NCBI GenBank assembly: GCA_964550375.1
Contig: CAZJYX010000010.1
Span: forward strand, 1 to 64,000
Direction of reading: 5' to 3'
DNA: 64,000 nucleotides
Source of the DNA: JAAYXS01 sp964550375
GTDB taxonomy: Bacteria > Planctomycetota > Phycisphaerae > UBA1845 > Fen-1342
The notes under the pieces: model-generated
Told to the model about the DNA's origin: nothing
Database searches by the model: none
What the model saw: only the letters and a program-made list of their open reading frames with translations
In this document: positions 42,696 to 51,601 of the stretch, in pieces
Numbering within the stretch: the stretch's first letter is position 1
Layout of the letters: every line of letters begins with the position of its first letter
Made by a program: the position numbers and the translations under genes

Positions 42696-44240
42696 CTACC
42701 AGAAGAAATGCCCGTGGAGCAGGCGGGTTTCGGCCTCGCGCATGTCCATGAGGGCCCACTGGCATGCGGATACGAGGACCTGGAGGCCGACCAGGGTGGC
42801 CAGCACGGGGCGGCGGGTTTCCGGACTGGTGAACACGCGGAGTCGTAGGGCGGCGCCCATGAGGAGAAGAGGGACAAAGGGGATCCACAAGCGGGGTGTT
42901 TCCATGTTAGTGAAGCCGATTGTCGCGAGGAGCACGATGCCGCTGCCGACGAGCAGGCCGGTTCCCAGAGGTGCGCCGGCTTGTGGCAGACCGGCGCTGC
43001 CGGGGCGTTCGGCTGCCAGCCAGAGCCAACCGGCCCACAGCGCCGGCCCGGCGAAGAGCAGGAAGAGAGGCAGGCCGAGCATCTGCCAGGCCAGGGGCAT
43101 GGCGTCGGGCCCGCGCGTCACCTGGGCTTGGGCCTGGGCGGTGGTCGCCGCAGTTGCCAGGAAGTCAAGCCCGAGTGCAATACGGAGCGCCACCGCTGCG
43201 AGTACGGCGCCCGCGAGTGCCGGTAGCAAGCCCGACCGCAGCATGCCGAGGAGCGCGTGGCGGTCGTGTCGGTGGGACCATAGGCCGGCCGCGACGGCGA
43301 TTGCGGCGAGCCAGACGTGTATCAGGCTCATCATGCCGGCGCAGAGCCACGCCGCCCCGCTCAGCCCGGCCAGCCAGGGCGAGCGTTGCTTGAGCGCCAA
43401 CAGCCAGAGCCAGAGCGGCACGGTGGCGGTGAGAAGCTGGGCCGGGTCTTTGCCGGGGGTGAACAGCAGTGTCGGTGGACAGAGGAGGACGCACAGACAG
43501 AATGCCAGGGCGGCCGGGGGCGCGAGATACAGGCGACCGAGAGCGTACAGAAACGGGCCGGCCGCCAACCACAGGCCGGTCAGCACCCAGGCATAGAGCA
43601 GCCCGACGGCCGCCTCGTGTCTGAAGGAGGCCAGTTCCGGCTCGTCCAGGTCGAATTGTGCGCGCAGATAGTCTCCGAGGGGCGTGTGCCACTCGACCAG
43701 GCGTCGCAGGCCGTAGGCGATAACCGTTGCGCCGGGGGGATTGCTGATGACGCGGGTGCCGCGCATCTGCTCGGGCGGCAGCGCGGCGCGTAGGGGGAAG
43801 TCGGCGAGGTAGTCGCGCAAGTGTTCGAACTGGAAGGCCTCCTTAAGAAAGGCGCCGTCGTGGGAGGGTGACTGCATGTTGAAGGTGTGCTGCATGATGT
43901 GGTCGGGTGGGGCAGCGTACGCCCAGACGCCCACGCCGAGGGCTGCCAGCACTGCAATCGCGCTGCCGGCCCGGCGTCGTGGTCGGCGGTTGGAGCCCAG
44001 GAGCCATACGCTGATTGCCAGTAGAGCGGCCAAGCCGGCGGCCGGCGGCACGGCGGCGAAGCGCTGCGCGATAACCTCCGGCGGCGAATAGAGATATACG
44101 AATCGGTCGGGCAGGCCGAGCGGCACGCGTAGCCCGCACAGCCACATCGTTATTGCCAGAGGTACTATCGCCGACAGCGCCAAGAGCAGCCACGCCCGGC
44201 GCGTGGTCGGGCGGGCACGCGCGGGGTGCTTCGGCTGCAT
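42696..44240 (-). CDS. Polytopic membrane protein, possibly a GT39-like glycosyltransferase
   Basis: A 514-residue inner-membrane protein with about ten to eleven hydrophobic helices. The first large loop (about 120-200) has charged residues and a TRVISNPPGATVIAYG segment. The arrangement of a long N-terminal loop followed by many helices resembles GT39/ArnT-type lipid-linked-sugar transferases, but no catalytic motif is certain. A GTG at 44279, overlapping the previous gene, is an alternative start. Neighbouring genes suggest envelope glycan synthesis. Confidence 0.65.
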   Translation of the reverse strand: MQPKHPARARPTTRRAWLLLALSAIVPLAITMWLCGLRVPLGLPDRFVYLYSPPEVIAQRFAAVPPAAGLAALLAISVWLLGSNRRPRRRAGSAIAVLAALGVGVWAYAAPPDHIMQHTFNMQSPSHDGAFLKEAFQFEHLRDYLADFPLRAALPPEQMRGTRVISNPPGATVIAYGLRRLVEWHTPLGDYLRAQFDLDEPELASFRHEAAVGLLYAWVLTGLWLAAGPFLYALGRLYLAPPAALAFCLCVLLCPPTLLFTPGKDPAQLLTATVPLWLWLLALKQRSPWLAGLSGAAWLCAGMMSLIHVWLAAIAVAAGLWSHRHDRHALLGMLRSGLLPALAGAVLAAVALRIALGLDFLATAATTAQAQAQVTRGPDAMPLAWQMLGLPLFLLFAGPALWAGWLWLAAERPGSAGLPQAGAPLGTGLLVGSGIVLLATIGFTNMETPRLWIPFVPLLLMGAALRLRVFTSPETRRPVLATLVGLQVLVSACQWALMDMREAETRLLHGHFFW

Positions 44241-44250
44241 AGGTTTGGCG

Positions 44251-46167
44251 TTATTGGCCACGATCTTCCGCCTGTTCACCCAGTTCCCGCACCTTGGCCA
44301 TGATAAGCTCGCTGGCCTGCCGCGCTGCCAATCGGTTGCGTGGCCCGGCGCGCAGGGCGGTTAGATCGACGGGCCGGCCGTAGCGCACGCGAATGTTGTG
44401 GGGGCGGAGGTAGGCCAGCGGTAGCCGGGGGGCGGGGCTGGCGCCGCTGAGGTGGCACGGAATGACGACGGCGTCCGTGCGCAGGGCCAGGACGCCGACG
44501 CCGGTCTTAACGTCGCGGGGTTCCTGTCCGGGCACGGGCAGTGCCCCCTCGGGGAAGATGGCGAGGCAGCCGCCGGCGCGCAGCCGCTGCAAGCTGGATG
44601 TCAGGAAGGACTTGGCCGGGCGAGCGCGGTCTACGGGCAGGCAGGCCAGTTGTTGCTGGAACCAGCCGAGGATTGGGAGCCGGTAGTACTCCCGCGCGAC
44701 GATGAAGCCGGCGAGGCGGTGCGTGCAGGTTGCCAGCACGGCCAGCGGGTCCACGCCGGAGGTGTGGTTCAGTGCCAGGATCACCGGTCCTGAGCGTGGC
44801 ACGGTGCAGGGGCCGACGCGCTTGGTCCGCAGCCAGAGGTCGGCATAGAAGCGGATGAGGAGCAGCAGCGCCTGGACGATGGCGGGGTGTTCACTGTCCC
44901 GTCGGTAGCGCCGCCAGGCGACGAATAGTGCGATTGCCAGCCCGAGGCCGGCTGCGGCCAGCAGCCCGGGCACGTAGGCGTCGATGTAGGGGATTTGCGG
45001 CAGCCCGAGGAGGCCGGTTGCGAGGACGATGGCGGCCATGGTGCACATGTCCGTCACGCCAAAGACGCGTCCGCGGCGGGAGTCCGGGACGAAGCGTTGG
45101 ATGGTCGCCATGATGGTGACGAGCAGGCCCGCGCCGGCCACTCCGACGCCGACCAGGCAGATGCCAGCGGGCACTGCGCCCACCCGCCAGGCGCAGATCT
45201 GAGCCAGACAGAACAGCCAGAAGACGCCCGCGGCCAGTGAGAGCAGTACGGCCAGGGAGATGGGCATGGCGGGTCCGATGACGGTCATGATGGCGGCTCC
45301 GGTGGCGAGCCCGATGCCGATCAGGCCGCGGTAGACGCCGGCGTCGGCGATGTCGCCGCCGAAGACGTCGCGCACCAGGGCCGGAACGGCTGAGATGACT
45401 ATGCCGGCGGCAGCCCAGAAGACGGTGCCCAGCAGGATCATCTCGAGCACGCGCCGATGATGGCGGACGTAGCTGAAGCCCGCGCGTACGGGGGCCCAGA
45501 CGCCGTTCAGGGGGGCGTGCGGCAGGACGCGGGCCCGCGACATGGAAAGGAAGAGCAGCAGGAGTGCGCTGAGCATGAACGTGGCCGCACTCAGCGAGTA
45601 GTTCCACCGCAGGCCCCAGTGCTTGACGATCAGGCCGCCCAGGACGGCGCTGAGGATTGTGCCGATCGTGCCGAGGGCGCTGATGAGGGCGTTGGCGCGT
45701 ACGAGCTGGTCGGTGCGGATCAGGGTCGGCAGCAGGGCCTGTCGGCTGGGGGAGAAGAAGGCGGCCAGGGTGCCGACGAGCAGAAGTGGCAGCACGACGG
45801 CGTAGTCGCCCAGGCCGTGCGGTTCGAGCCAGTTGACGAGCCGGCTGACGGTCCAGATCAGGCTGAGCATGAAAGCGGCCCGGAGGATGTCGGTGCCGAA
45901 CATCGTCCACTTGCGGTTGAAGCGGTCGGCCCACCAGCCGGCCAGGGGTCCGAGGATTACGAAGGGTACGAAGAATCCGAAGGTGATCAGGGCCTGGATG
46001 CGGGTGGCGCGTTCGCTGCCGAGGGCGTCCCGCTCGACCAGCAAGGCCATCTCGCTGAGATGATCGGCGACGGCGCTGCAGCCGTAGGCCGCCCAGAGCA
46101 ACAGGAAGTTGCGGTTGTGGACAAGCCACCGGGGGAGCAGCGCTTCTGCTTTGGGGTCGGCGGTCAT
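44251..46167 (-). CDS. MFS transporter fused to a PlsC-type acyltransferase
   Basis: A 638-residue fusion. Residues 1-415 are a 12-helix major facilitator domain (for example WADRFNRKWTMF, typical of the loop between helices 2 and 3). Residues about 440-625 are a 1-acylglycerol-phosphate acyltransferase domain with HTSGVD (His468 and Asp473) and FPEG (539-542). The architecture matches LplT-Aas-like proteins that flip and re-acylate lysophospholipids; that role is inferred. The ATG at 46167 has no Shine-Dalgarno, but a TACATT lies 8 bases upstream. Confidence 0.88.
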   Translation of the reverse strand: MTADPKAEALLPRWLVHNRNFLLLWAAYGCSAVADHLSEMALLVERDALGSERATRIQALITFGFFVPFVILGPLAGWWADRFNRKWTMFGTDILRAAFMLSLIWTVSRLVNWLEPHGLGDYAVVLPLLLVGTLAAFFSPSRQALLPTLIRTDQLVRANALISALGTIGTILSAVLGGLIVKHWGLRWNYSLSAATFMLSALLLLFLSMSRARVLPHAPLNGVWAPVRAGFSYVRHHRRVLEMILLGTVFWAAAGIVISAVPALVRDVFGGDIADAGVYRGLIGIGLATGAAIMTVIGPAMPISLAVLLSLAAGVFWLFCLAQICAWRVGAVPAGICLVGVGVAGAGLLVTIMATIQRFVPDSRRGRVFGVTDMCTMAAIVLATGLLGLPQIPYIDAYVPGLLAAAGLGLAIALFVAWRRYRRDSEHPAIVQALLLLIRFYADLWLRTKRVGPCTVPRSGPVILALNHTSGVDPLAVLATCTHRLAGFIVAREYYRLPILGWFQQQLACLPVDRARPAKSFLTSSLQRLRAGGCLAIFPEGALPVPGQEPRDVKTGVGVLALRTDAVVIPCHLSGASPAPRLPLAYLRPHNIRVRYGRPVDLTALRAGPRNRLAARQASELIMAKVRELGEQAEDRGQ

Positions 46168-46175
46168 GCAAGGGG

Positions 46176-46181
46176 AATGTA
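46176..46181 (-). promoter_or_regulatory. -10-like box just before the MFS-acyltransferase start
   Basis: TACATT on the minus strand (46181-46176) lies 8 bases before the ATG at 46167, which lacks a ribosome site. It fits the leaderless pattern seen at several other genes here. Confidence 0.35.
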
Positions 46182-46319
46182 CGGACGAGCGCGCGGCCCG
46201 TAAACGGGGGCGGGGAAACCCGCGGCAGGCCCGCCACATGGCGTCGGTCCGGGTGTATAAATTGTGGGCAGGTGTCTGACTGAAGTGGAACCCTGGCCGG
46301 ATAGCGAAGGAGCATGGTT

Positions 46320-46865
46320 ATGCGCGGGAATCGCCGTTGTCGCGAACTGCTGCTGGCCTGGGTTGGGGCCGCAGTGATTTTGCTGCTGATAGGCTGTGAC
46401 GGTGGCGGTCGTGAGGGTGGTGGCGTCGCGCCGGCGGCGGGGCAGTTGGAGCCAGCCGGCAAGCCAGAACAGGCGCCGCCGGCGACTGCCGGGCCGACTG
46501 CGCCGGTGGCCGTTGCGCCGCCGGCAGAGAGTCCCGCGCCGGCTCCGGCTGTGGCTCCTGCGGGAGAGCCCGAGCCGGAGGTCCCGCCGCCACCGCCTGA
46601 TTATGTTCGCATTCTGGCGGCGCTGGACCCGGCCCGGCCGGCGCGCGTGACGGTGGAGACCAGCCCGCAGAATGATCTGGTTGTAAGCACGCGGAACGTT
46701 CGGCTGTTGGAGATTGATCGGGAGCGCGTGCCGCTGAATACTCGCAAGAGCATTGCGTTGCGGCTGGACGGGCAGGTGATTGAGTGGACGGCCGGCTCGA
46801 CGACGCGGGTCTTCGAGTGCTCGGTCAATGGCGTCTGGCAGTCGGCCCGGCCGGTGAAGCCTTAA
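46320..46865 (+). CDS. Proline-rich lipoprotein
   Basis: A 181-residue lipoprotein. The signal peptide ends in LLLIGC (lipobox, Cys about 26). A Pro/Ala/Glu-rich spacer covers about residues 28-95, then a small beta-rich domain (about 97-180, VRILAALDPARPARVTVET ... LDGQVIEWTAG). The start at 46320 was chosen over the ATG at 46314 because AAGGAG is then 7 bases upstream. A TATAAA at 46256-46261 may be its -10 box. Its stop TAA overlaps the next ATG. Confidence 0.75.
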   Translation: MRGNRRCRELLLAWVGAAVILLLIGCDGGGREGGGVAPAAGQLEPAGKPEQAPPATAGPTAPVAVAPPAESPAPAPAVAPAGEPEPEVPPPPPDYVRILAALDPARPARVTVETSPQNDLVVSTRNVRLLEIDRERVPLNTRKSIALRLDGQVIEWTAGSTTRVFECSVNGVWQSARPVKP

Positions 46866-47437
46866 TGTCGGCACCGGACTGCCCTTATGTCTCGCGGGCC
46901 GGGCTGAAGCTGGCGGCGGCGCTGGACGCTTTCGGCGTCGACGTAACGGGGGCGGTGTGCTGTGACCTGGGCAGCCACACCGGGGGGTTCGTGGACTGTC
47001 TGTTGCAGCGGGGGGCGGCGCGGGTGCACGCGGTAGATCCGGGTTATGGCATACTGGATTACAAGCTGCGGCGTGATGCGCGCGTGGTGGTGCACGAGCG
47101 CACCAATGCCCTGCACTTTGCGTGTCCCGAGTGCTGTGACCTGGTCACCATCGATGTTGGCTGGACGCCGCAGCGGCTGATTCTGCCGCCTGCCGGCCGT
47201 TGCCTGGGGCTGGGCGGGCGGGTGATTACGCTGGTCAAGCCGCAGTATGAGGCGCCTAAATCCTGGCTGGAACGGGGTGTAGTGCCGGCGGAGCGGCTGG
47301 CGGAGGTGTTGGCGACGTGCCGCACGGATGTGAGCGGGCTTGGGTGGCAGCTTCAGGGTGAGATTGAGAGCCCGCTGCGCGGCCATGGTGGGAATACTGA
47401 GTTTCTGTGGCTGCTGGTGCCGGCGGCGGCTAGTTGA
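46865..47437 (+). CDS. TlyA/FtsJ-like rRNA methyltransferase lacking the S4 domain
   Basis: A 190-residue SAM-dependent methyltransferase. CDLGSHTGGFVDCLLQRGAARVHAVDPGYG is the SAM-binding motif shared with TlyA/FtsJ enzymes, and DLVTIDVGW and LVKPQYEAP match the catalytic Asp and Lys segments. TlyA usually carries an N-terminal S4 RNA-binding domain of about 60 residues, absent here; the start is fixed by a TAATG overlap with the lipoprotein gene. The likely reaction is ribose 2'-O-methylation of rRNA, but the target is unknown. Confidence 0.85.
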   Translation: MSAPDCPYVSRAGLKLAAALDAFGVDVTGAVCCDLGSHTGGFVDCLLQRGAARVHAVDPGYGILDYKLRRDARVVVHERTNALHFACPECCDLVTIDVGWTPQRLILPPAGRCLGLGGRVITLVKPQYEAPKSWLERGVVPAERLAEVLATCRTDVSGLGWQLQGEIESPLRGHGGNTEFLWLLVPAAAS

Positions 47438-47493
47438 AGGCAGTGCGGCGGACGGGCGGTGCCTGGCGAGCTGGTCCTGCGCGGCGGGTTATC

Positions 47494-47502
47494 TGGTACA
47501 AT
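47494..47502 (+). promoter_or_regulatory. Extended -10 promoter for a leaderless heptosyltransferase transcript
   Basis: TGGTACAAT (extended -10 TGn plus TACAAT, 47497-47502) ends 8 bases before the ATG at 47511, and no ribosome site is present. Confidence 0.45.
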
Positions 47503-47510
47503 TCCGGGTT

Positions 47511-48608
47511 ATGTCGGGCCAGATTGCAGCCAAATCGTGTCGCCGGCTGCTAGTCGCCATCCCGAACTGGGTGGGCGACGTTGTGCTGGCGAGTCCCACG
47601 CTGGCGGCGCTGCGCGCCCACTTCCGGCACGCCCGGATCATCTACCTGCTGCGCCGTTATGTGCACGAGATCGTGGCGGGCTGTGGCTGGCATGACGACG
47701 TGGTTTACTGGCCGGAGCAGCGGGGTTGGGCCGGGGTGATGGGCATGCCCCGGCTGGCCGGGCGGTTGAAGGCCGAGCGCTGCGACGCGGCGCTACTGCT
47801 GACGAATTCGTTCCGGTCGGCCCTGGCGGTGCGGCTGGCGCGGATCCCGCGGCGGGTGGGCTATGCCCGTGAGGGTCGGGGATGGCTGCTGACCGACCGG
47901 CTCCGCCCGCTCAAGCGGGATGGCGAATTCGTGCCGCGGTCGGTGGTGCATTACTACGCGGAGCTGGCCGAGCATGTCGGCTGTCCGGTTTCGGACGGGC
48001 AGCCGCGGTTGGCGGCCACGCCGGAGCAGGAGCGGCAGGGGGCGCGGCTGCGTGAGCATTACGGTCTGGATGATGGGCGGCCATACGCGCTGATCAACCC
48101 GGGGGCGAAGTTTGGGGCGTCGAAGTGTTGGCTGCCGGAGCGGTTTGCGGCGCTGTGTGACCGGTTGGCGGACGAGCACGGTTTGTGGCCGGTGCTGGTG
48201 GGTGCCCCGGGGGAGCATCCGTTGATGCGTGATATCGCGGCCCGGACCGGTCGGCCGGTCGTCTGCTGCGATGATCCGGGCACGACGCTCGGTTCGCTTA
48301 AGGTGCTGGTGCGTGGGGCGGCGCTGCTGGTCTGTAACGACACCGGCCCGCGGCACTACGGGATCGCGTTCAACGTGCCGACGGTGACGATCTTCGGCCC
48401 GACGCACCAGGAATGGACTGACACGGGTTATCGTGACGAGATCAAGCTGCAGGCGGCGGTCGAATGCGGTCCGTGCCAGTTGCCCAGGTGTCCGCTGGAC
48501 CTGCGCTGCATGACGGCGATTTCGACGGATGATGTCGTGCGGGCGGCGAACGAGTTGTTGCAGCGCCGGCCGCCGGTGGCGGTGCCGGTCGCGGTGCATG
48601 AGGATTAG
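47511..48608 (+). CDS. waaF: Lipopolysaccharide heptosyltransferase family (GT9)
   Basis: A 365-residue GT9 enzyme that adds heptose (or a similar sugar) to the lipopolysaccharide inner core. The N-terminal RLLVAIPNWVGDVVLASPTLAAL and the C-terminal INPGAKFGASKCWLPERFAAL and CNDTGPRHYGIAF...FGPTHQEW are the donor-binding and catalytic patterns of WaaF/RfaF. It leads a run of four envelope genes with 4-base spacing or overlap. WaaF is preferred over WaaC from the WVGD and GPTHQEW signatures. Confidence 0.88.
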   Translation: MSGQIAAKSCRRLLVAIPNWVGDVVLASPTLAALRAHFRHARIIYLLRRYVHEIVAGCGWHDDVVYWPEQRGWAGVMGMPRLAGRLKAERCDAALLLTNSFRSALAVRLARIPRRVGYAREGRGWLLTDRLRPLKRDGEFVPRSVVHYYAELAEHVGCPVSDGQPRLAATPEQERQGARLREHYGLDDGRPYALINPGAKFGASKCWLPERFAALCDRLADEHGLWPVLVGAPGEHPLMRDIAARTGRPVVCCDDPGTTLGSLKVLVRGAALLVCNDTGPRHYGIAFNVPTVTIFGPTHQEWTDTGYRDEIKLQAAVECGPCQLPRCPLDLRCMTAISTDDVVRAANELLQRRPPVAVPVAVHED

Positions 48609-48612
48609 CCCG

Positions 48613-49548
48613 ATGCTCTGGACCGATCACATCCGGCTTGACCCGGCCTATCGGGCGGCGCTGGAGGCGGCCGGCCTGGCGCGTGTGCCGGACGTGCTGG
48701 CGCGGGTGGACGGCAAGGTGGTGGCCTGGAGCCGCACGACCGAGACGACGCACATACCGGGGTTGAACGGCGAACCGGGTTTCTACCTCAAGCGGTACTT
48801 CTATCCGACTTGGAAGAAGCGTGTGCGCGGGGCTTTTCGGGGGACGTTTTTTGGGGTGCATCGCGGGCTGGCGGAGTTTCGGGCTTTGCGGAACATGCGG
48901 GCGCTGGGGATTTCGGCGGTGCGTCCGGTGGGATATGGCACACGCCGGTGCGGTCATTTCGTCACGGCGTGCTTCCTGATCACGGAGGAGGTGCCGGCGG
49001 CCTGCAACCTGACGACTTTTGCGCAGCGTGTGGCGGCGGGCCAGGTGCCGCTGTCGCCGGCCGACCGGTGGGCGCTTATCGCCCGGCTGGCAGAGCAGGT
49101 GGCCGGCATGCACGCGGCGGGATTCTCGCATGGGCAGCTCTTCTGGCGGAATGTGCTGCTCAGGACATCGCTCGCGGGTGAGCCGGAGTTCTTCTTTCTG
49201 GACGCCCAGCCGCGGCGCTGGCGTCAACTGCGGACGACGTCGAAGTGGTGGCTGTACGAGTTGGCGCACCTGACCGTCTCGGCCTTGCCGTTCACGCGCC
49301 GCAGCGACCGGCTGCGCTTTCTGCTGCACTACTCCCAGGTTGCTCGGTTGACGCCCGAACTGCGTGACAGCGCGCGGCGCGTCGCGGCGCTGACGCGCCA
49401 TTGGCAACAGCATGAGACGCAGCGCATCAAGATGAATCAGCTCTTTGATCAGTGGAATGACCAGCTCGAGCGGGACGCGCCACCGGTCACACCTGCCCCG
49501 GACGGGGCCGCCGCGCTGAGTTGCAGCGGTGCGGGAACCCGACCTTGA
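48613..49548 (+). CDS. WaaP/Kdo-kinase-family protein, probably catalytically altered
   Basis: A 311-residue lipopolysaccharide-kinase-fold protein. The N-lobe lysine (YLKRY, Lys60) and a conserved glutamate (near 88) are present. The catalytic loop, HRDxxxxN in active members, reads HGQLFWRN (His173, Gln175, Asn180), so the catalytic aspartate is replaced. The later metal aspartate is kept (FLDAQP, Asp197). It may be a pseudokinase or use another mechanism. It follows waaF by 4 bases and overlaps the next kinase gene by 4. The start has a GAGG about 9 bases upstream. Confidence 0.82.
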   Translation: MLWTDHIRLDPAYRAALEAAGLARVPDVLARVDGKVVAWSRTTETTHIPGLNGEPGFYLKRYFYPTWKKRVRGAFRGTFFGVHRGLAEFRALRNMRALGISAVRPVGYGTRRCGHFVTACFLITEEVPAACNLTTFAQRVAAGQVPLSPADRWALIARLAEQVAGMHAAGFSHGQLFWRNVLLRTSLAGEPEFFFLDAQPRRWRQLRTTSKWWLYELAHLTVSALPFTRRSDRLRFLLHYSQVARLTPELRDSARRVAALTRHWQQHETQRIKMNQLFDQWNDQLERDAPPVTPAPDGAAALSCSGAGTRP

Positions 49549-50411
49549 CCCATAGCGCCGCGATCGTGCCGGAGTGGCGTGCGCGGCTGGAAGCCGCCGG
49601 CCTGGCGCGCGCTGAAGTGCTGCTCGGCCGCAGCCCGCAAGAGGCGGGACTGGCCGGCTCCTGGCAGCTTCTGAGCAAGGCCGGGCTGGGCGGTCGGCAG
49701 CGTTGGCGCTGGGAGTTGCCGGCCGGCGACGGCGGCGCGCCCGCGGTTATGTACGTTAAGCGGTACGCCGGCGGCGGTTGGCAGGGGCTATGGGATCGTG
49801 TGCTCCGGCAGGGGGCGCGTTGCAGCCGCGGCCGGTGGGAGTTCGAGCAGTCTGGGCGGCTGCTCAGCGCGGCGATTCCGGCGCCGCCGGCCGTGGCCTT
49901 TGGCGAGGATATGCTCGGCGTGCTGGAGCGCCGCAGCGTGGTGATTCTGGCCGCGGTGCCGGGTGACGGGCTGGATCGCGTCTGGAGCGCGGCCGTCGCG
50001 CGCGGCGCGGCCGTCACGCGCGGCCTGGCCCGGCATGATCTGGCGGTGCGCCTGGGGCGCTTCGTGTCGGCCTTTCACCAGACGGGTACGTGCCACCGTG
50101 ATCTGTACCTGTGTCACATTTTCGCCGACCTGGATGAAGGCGGCCGGCGGCCGCCGCGCTTCACGCTCATCGATCTGGCGCGGACATTCCGGCCGCGCTG
50201 GCGCCGCTGGCGCTGGATCATCAAGGATCTGGCGCAATTGGACAGTTCGGCGCGGCTGGTGGGCGCGTCGCGGACGGATCGGCTGCGCACGCTGCGTGCT
50301 TACCTGGGCCTGGAGCGCGGCGAGGCGCGCGTGCGCTGGTACGCGCGGCGGATCGTGCGCAAGAGCGACTCGATCCTGCGGCGTGAGGCACGCCACGGGC
50401 GGTGCTCATGA
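49545..50411 (+). CDS. WaaP/Kdo-kinase-family lipopolysaccharide core kinase
   Basis: A 288-residue kinase of the same family as its neighbour. Here the catalytic loop is complete (CHRDLYLCHIF) and the metal-binding LIDLART follows, so it should phosphorylate the lipopolysaccharide core with ATP. The N-lobe lysine is in MYVKRY. I place the start at the TTG at 49545, which forms a TTGA overlap with the preceding stop; the upstream TTG at 49521 and the GTG at 49566 are alternatives. Confidence 0.87.
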   Translation: MTHSAAIVPEWRARLEAAGLARAEVLLGRSPQEAGLAGSWQLLSKAGLGGRQRWRWELPAGDGGAPAVMYVKRYAGGGWQGLWDRVLRQGARCSRGRWEFEQSGRLLSAAIPAPPAVAFGEDMLGVLERRSVVILAAVPGDGLDRVWSAAVARGAAVTRGLARHDLAVRLGRFVSAFHQTGTCHRDLYLCHIFADLDEGGRRPPRFTLIDLARTFRPRWRRWRWIIKDLAQLDSSARLVGASRTDRLRTLRAYLGLERGEARVRWYARRIVRKSDSILRREARHGRCS

Positions 50412-51577
50412 GAATCGCGATTGTGCAGGAGACTGTTGATACGCAGCGCGGCGGGGCCGAGACTTCGACGCGCGAACTGGCCGGGCACCTGGCGGCGCTG
50501 GGGGTTGAAGTCACGGTAGTGCACCGGGGTGAGCGGGCGGCCCCGCTGACTGCCGAGGGCGTAACGTACGTACCGATTGCGGCGCCGGGGTTCAGCCGCG
50601 CGCTGCGCACCTACCGTTTCGTGCAGGCGGTGCCGGGCGTATGTCGGGAGTTGCGGTGTGACCTGGTCCACGCGATTACGCCGTGCCTGTGTGCGGATGT
50701 TTACCAGCCGCGGGGCGGCACGTTTGCGGAGACGGTGGCGCGCGGGCTGGCGGCGGCGCGGTCGCCGGCGGCGCGTGCGGTGAAGCGGGTGGGGCGGCTG
50801 TTCAACGTGCGGCAGCGGTTCCTGCTGCGGCTGGAGCGGACGTTGCTGAGGCGGCGTCCGGCGCGGGTGGTGGTGGCGGCGGTGTCGCGGTACGTGGGCC
50901 GGCAGGTAACGGAGGGTTATGGCTTTCCGGCGGAGCGGACGCGCGTCATTTTCAACGGCGTTGACGTGGCACCGCCGGCGGAGGGCGAGCGGGAGCGGCG
51001 GCGGCAGGAGCGGCGCAGCGCGCTGGGGCTTGAGGGCAGGGTGCCGCTGGTGCTGTTCGTGGCGCATAACTTCAAGCTGAAGGGTCTTGAGGCGCTGCTG
51101 TGCGCGCTGGCTGACCAGGCAGACGCCGGCGCTGAGCCGTGCCACGTGGTGGTGGCCGGGCGCGACCGTCCGGAGCGCTATCGGCGGCTGGCGGGCCGGC
51201 TGGGGCTGGGTGAGCGCGTACACTTCGTGGGCGTGCGGACGCCGATCCGGGAGTGGTACGCGGCGGCTGATGTGCTGGCCCACCCGACGTGGTATGACCC
51301 GTGCAGCCGGGTGGTCCTGGAGGCGCTGGTGTTGGGCCTGCCGGTTGTCACCACGCGTCTGAACGGGGCGGCGGAGGTGATGGAGCCGGGGCGGCACGGG
51401 GAGGTTATCGCGACGCCGGCCGACACGGCTGGGCTGGCGGCGTGCTTGCGGCGTGCTTTGGATCCGGCGGTGGGGGCGGCCTGCCGGGCGGACGCGGCGC
51501 GGTTGCATGGTGTGCTGTCGATGGCGCGGCACGCGCGTGAGTTGAAGGCGTTGTATGAGGAGTTGGCGACGCGTTGA
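50408..51577 (+). CDS. Glycosyltransferase GT4, WaaG-like
   Basis: A 389-residue GT-B glycosyltransferase resembling WaaG, which adds a hexose to the heptose core. Visible are the N-terminal RGGAETSTRELAGHLAALG, IFNGVD in mid-protein, VAGRD, AADVLAHPTWYDPCSRVVLEALVLGLPVVTT and NGAAEVM, the standard GT4 donor-binding region with an E-x7-E-like motif. The ATG at 50408 overlaps the preceding kinase stop by ATGA. It closes the cluster. Confidence 0.9.
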   Translation: MRIAIVQETVDTQRGGAETSTRELAGHLAALGVEVTVVHRGERAAPLTAEGVTYVPIAAPGFSRALRTYRFVQAVPGVCRELRCDLVHAITPCLCADVYQPRGGTFAETVARGLAAARSPAARAVKRVGRLFNVRQRFLLRLERTLLRRRPARVVVAAVSRYVGRQVTEGYGFPAERTRVIFNGVDVAPPAEGERERRRQERRSALGLEGRVPLVLFVAHNFKLKGLEALLCALADQADAGAEPCHVVVAGRDRPERYRRLAGRLGLGERVHFVGVRTPIREWYAAADVLAHPTWYDPCSRVVLEALVLGLPVVTTRLNGAAEVMEPGRHGEVIATPADTAGLAACLRRALDPAVGAACRADAARLHGVLSMARHARELKALYEELATR

Positions 51578-51601
51578 GGTCCGGCACGGGCGGGCCGGCG
51601 G

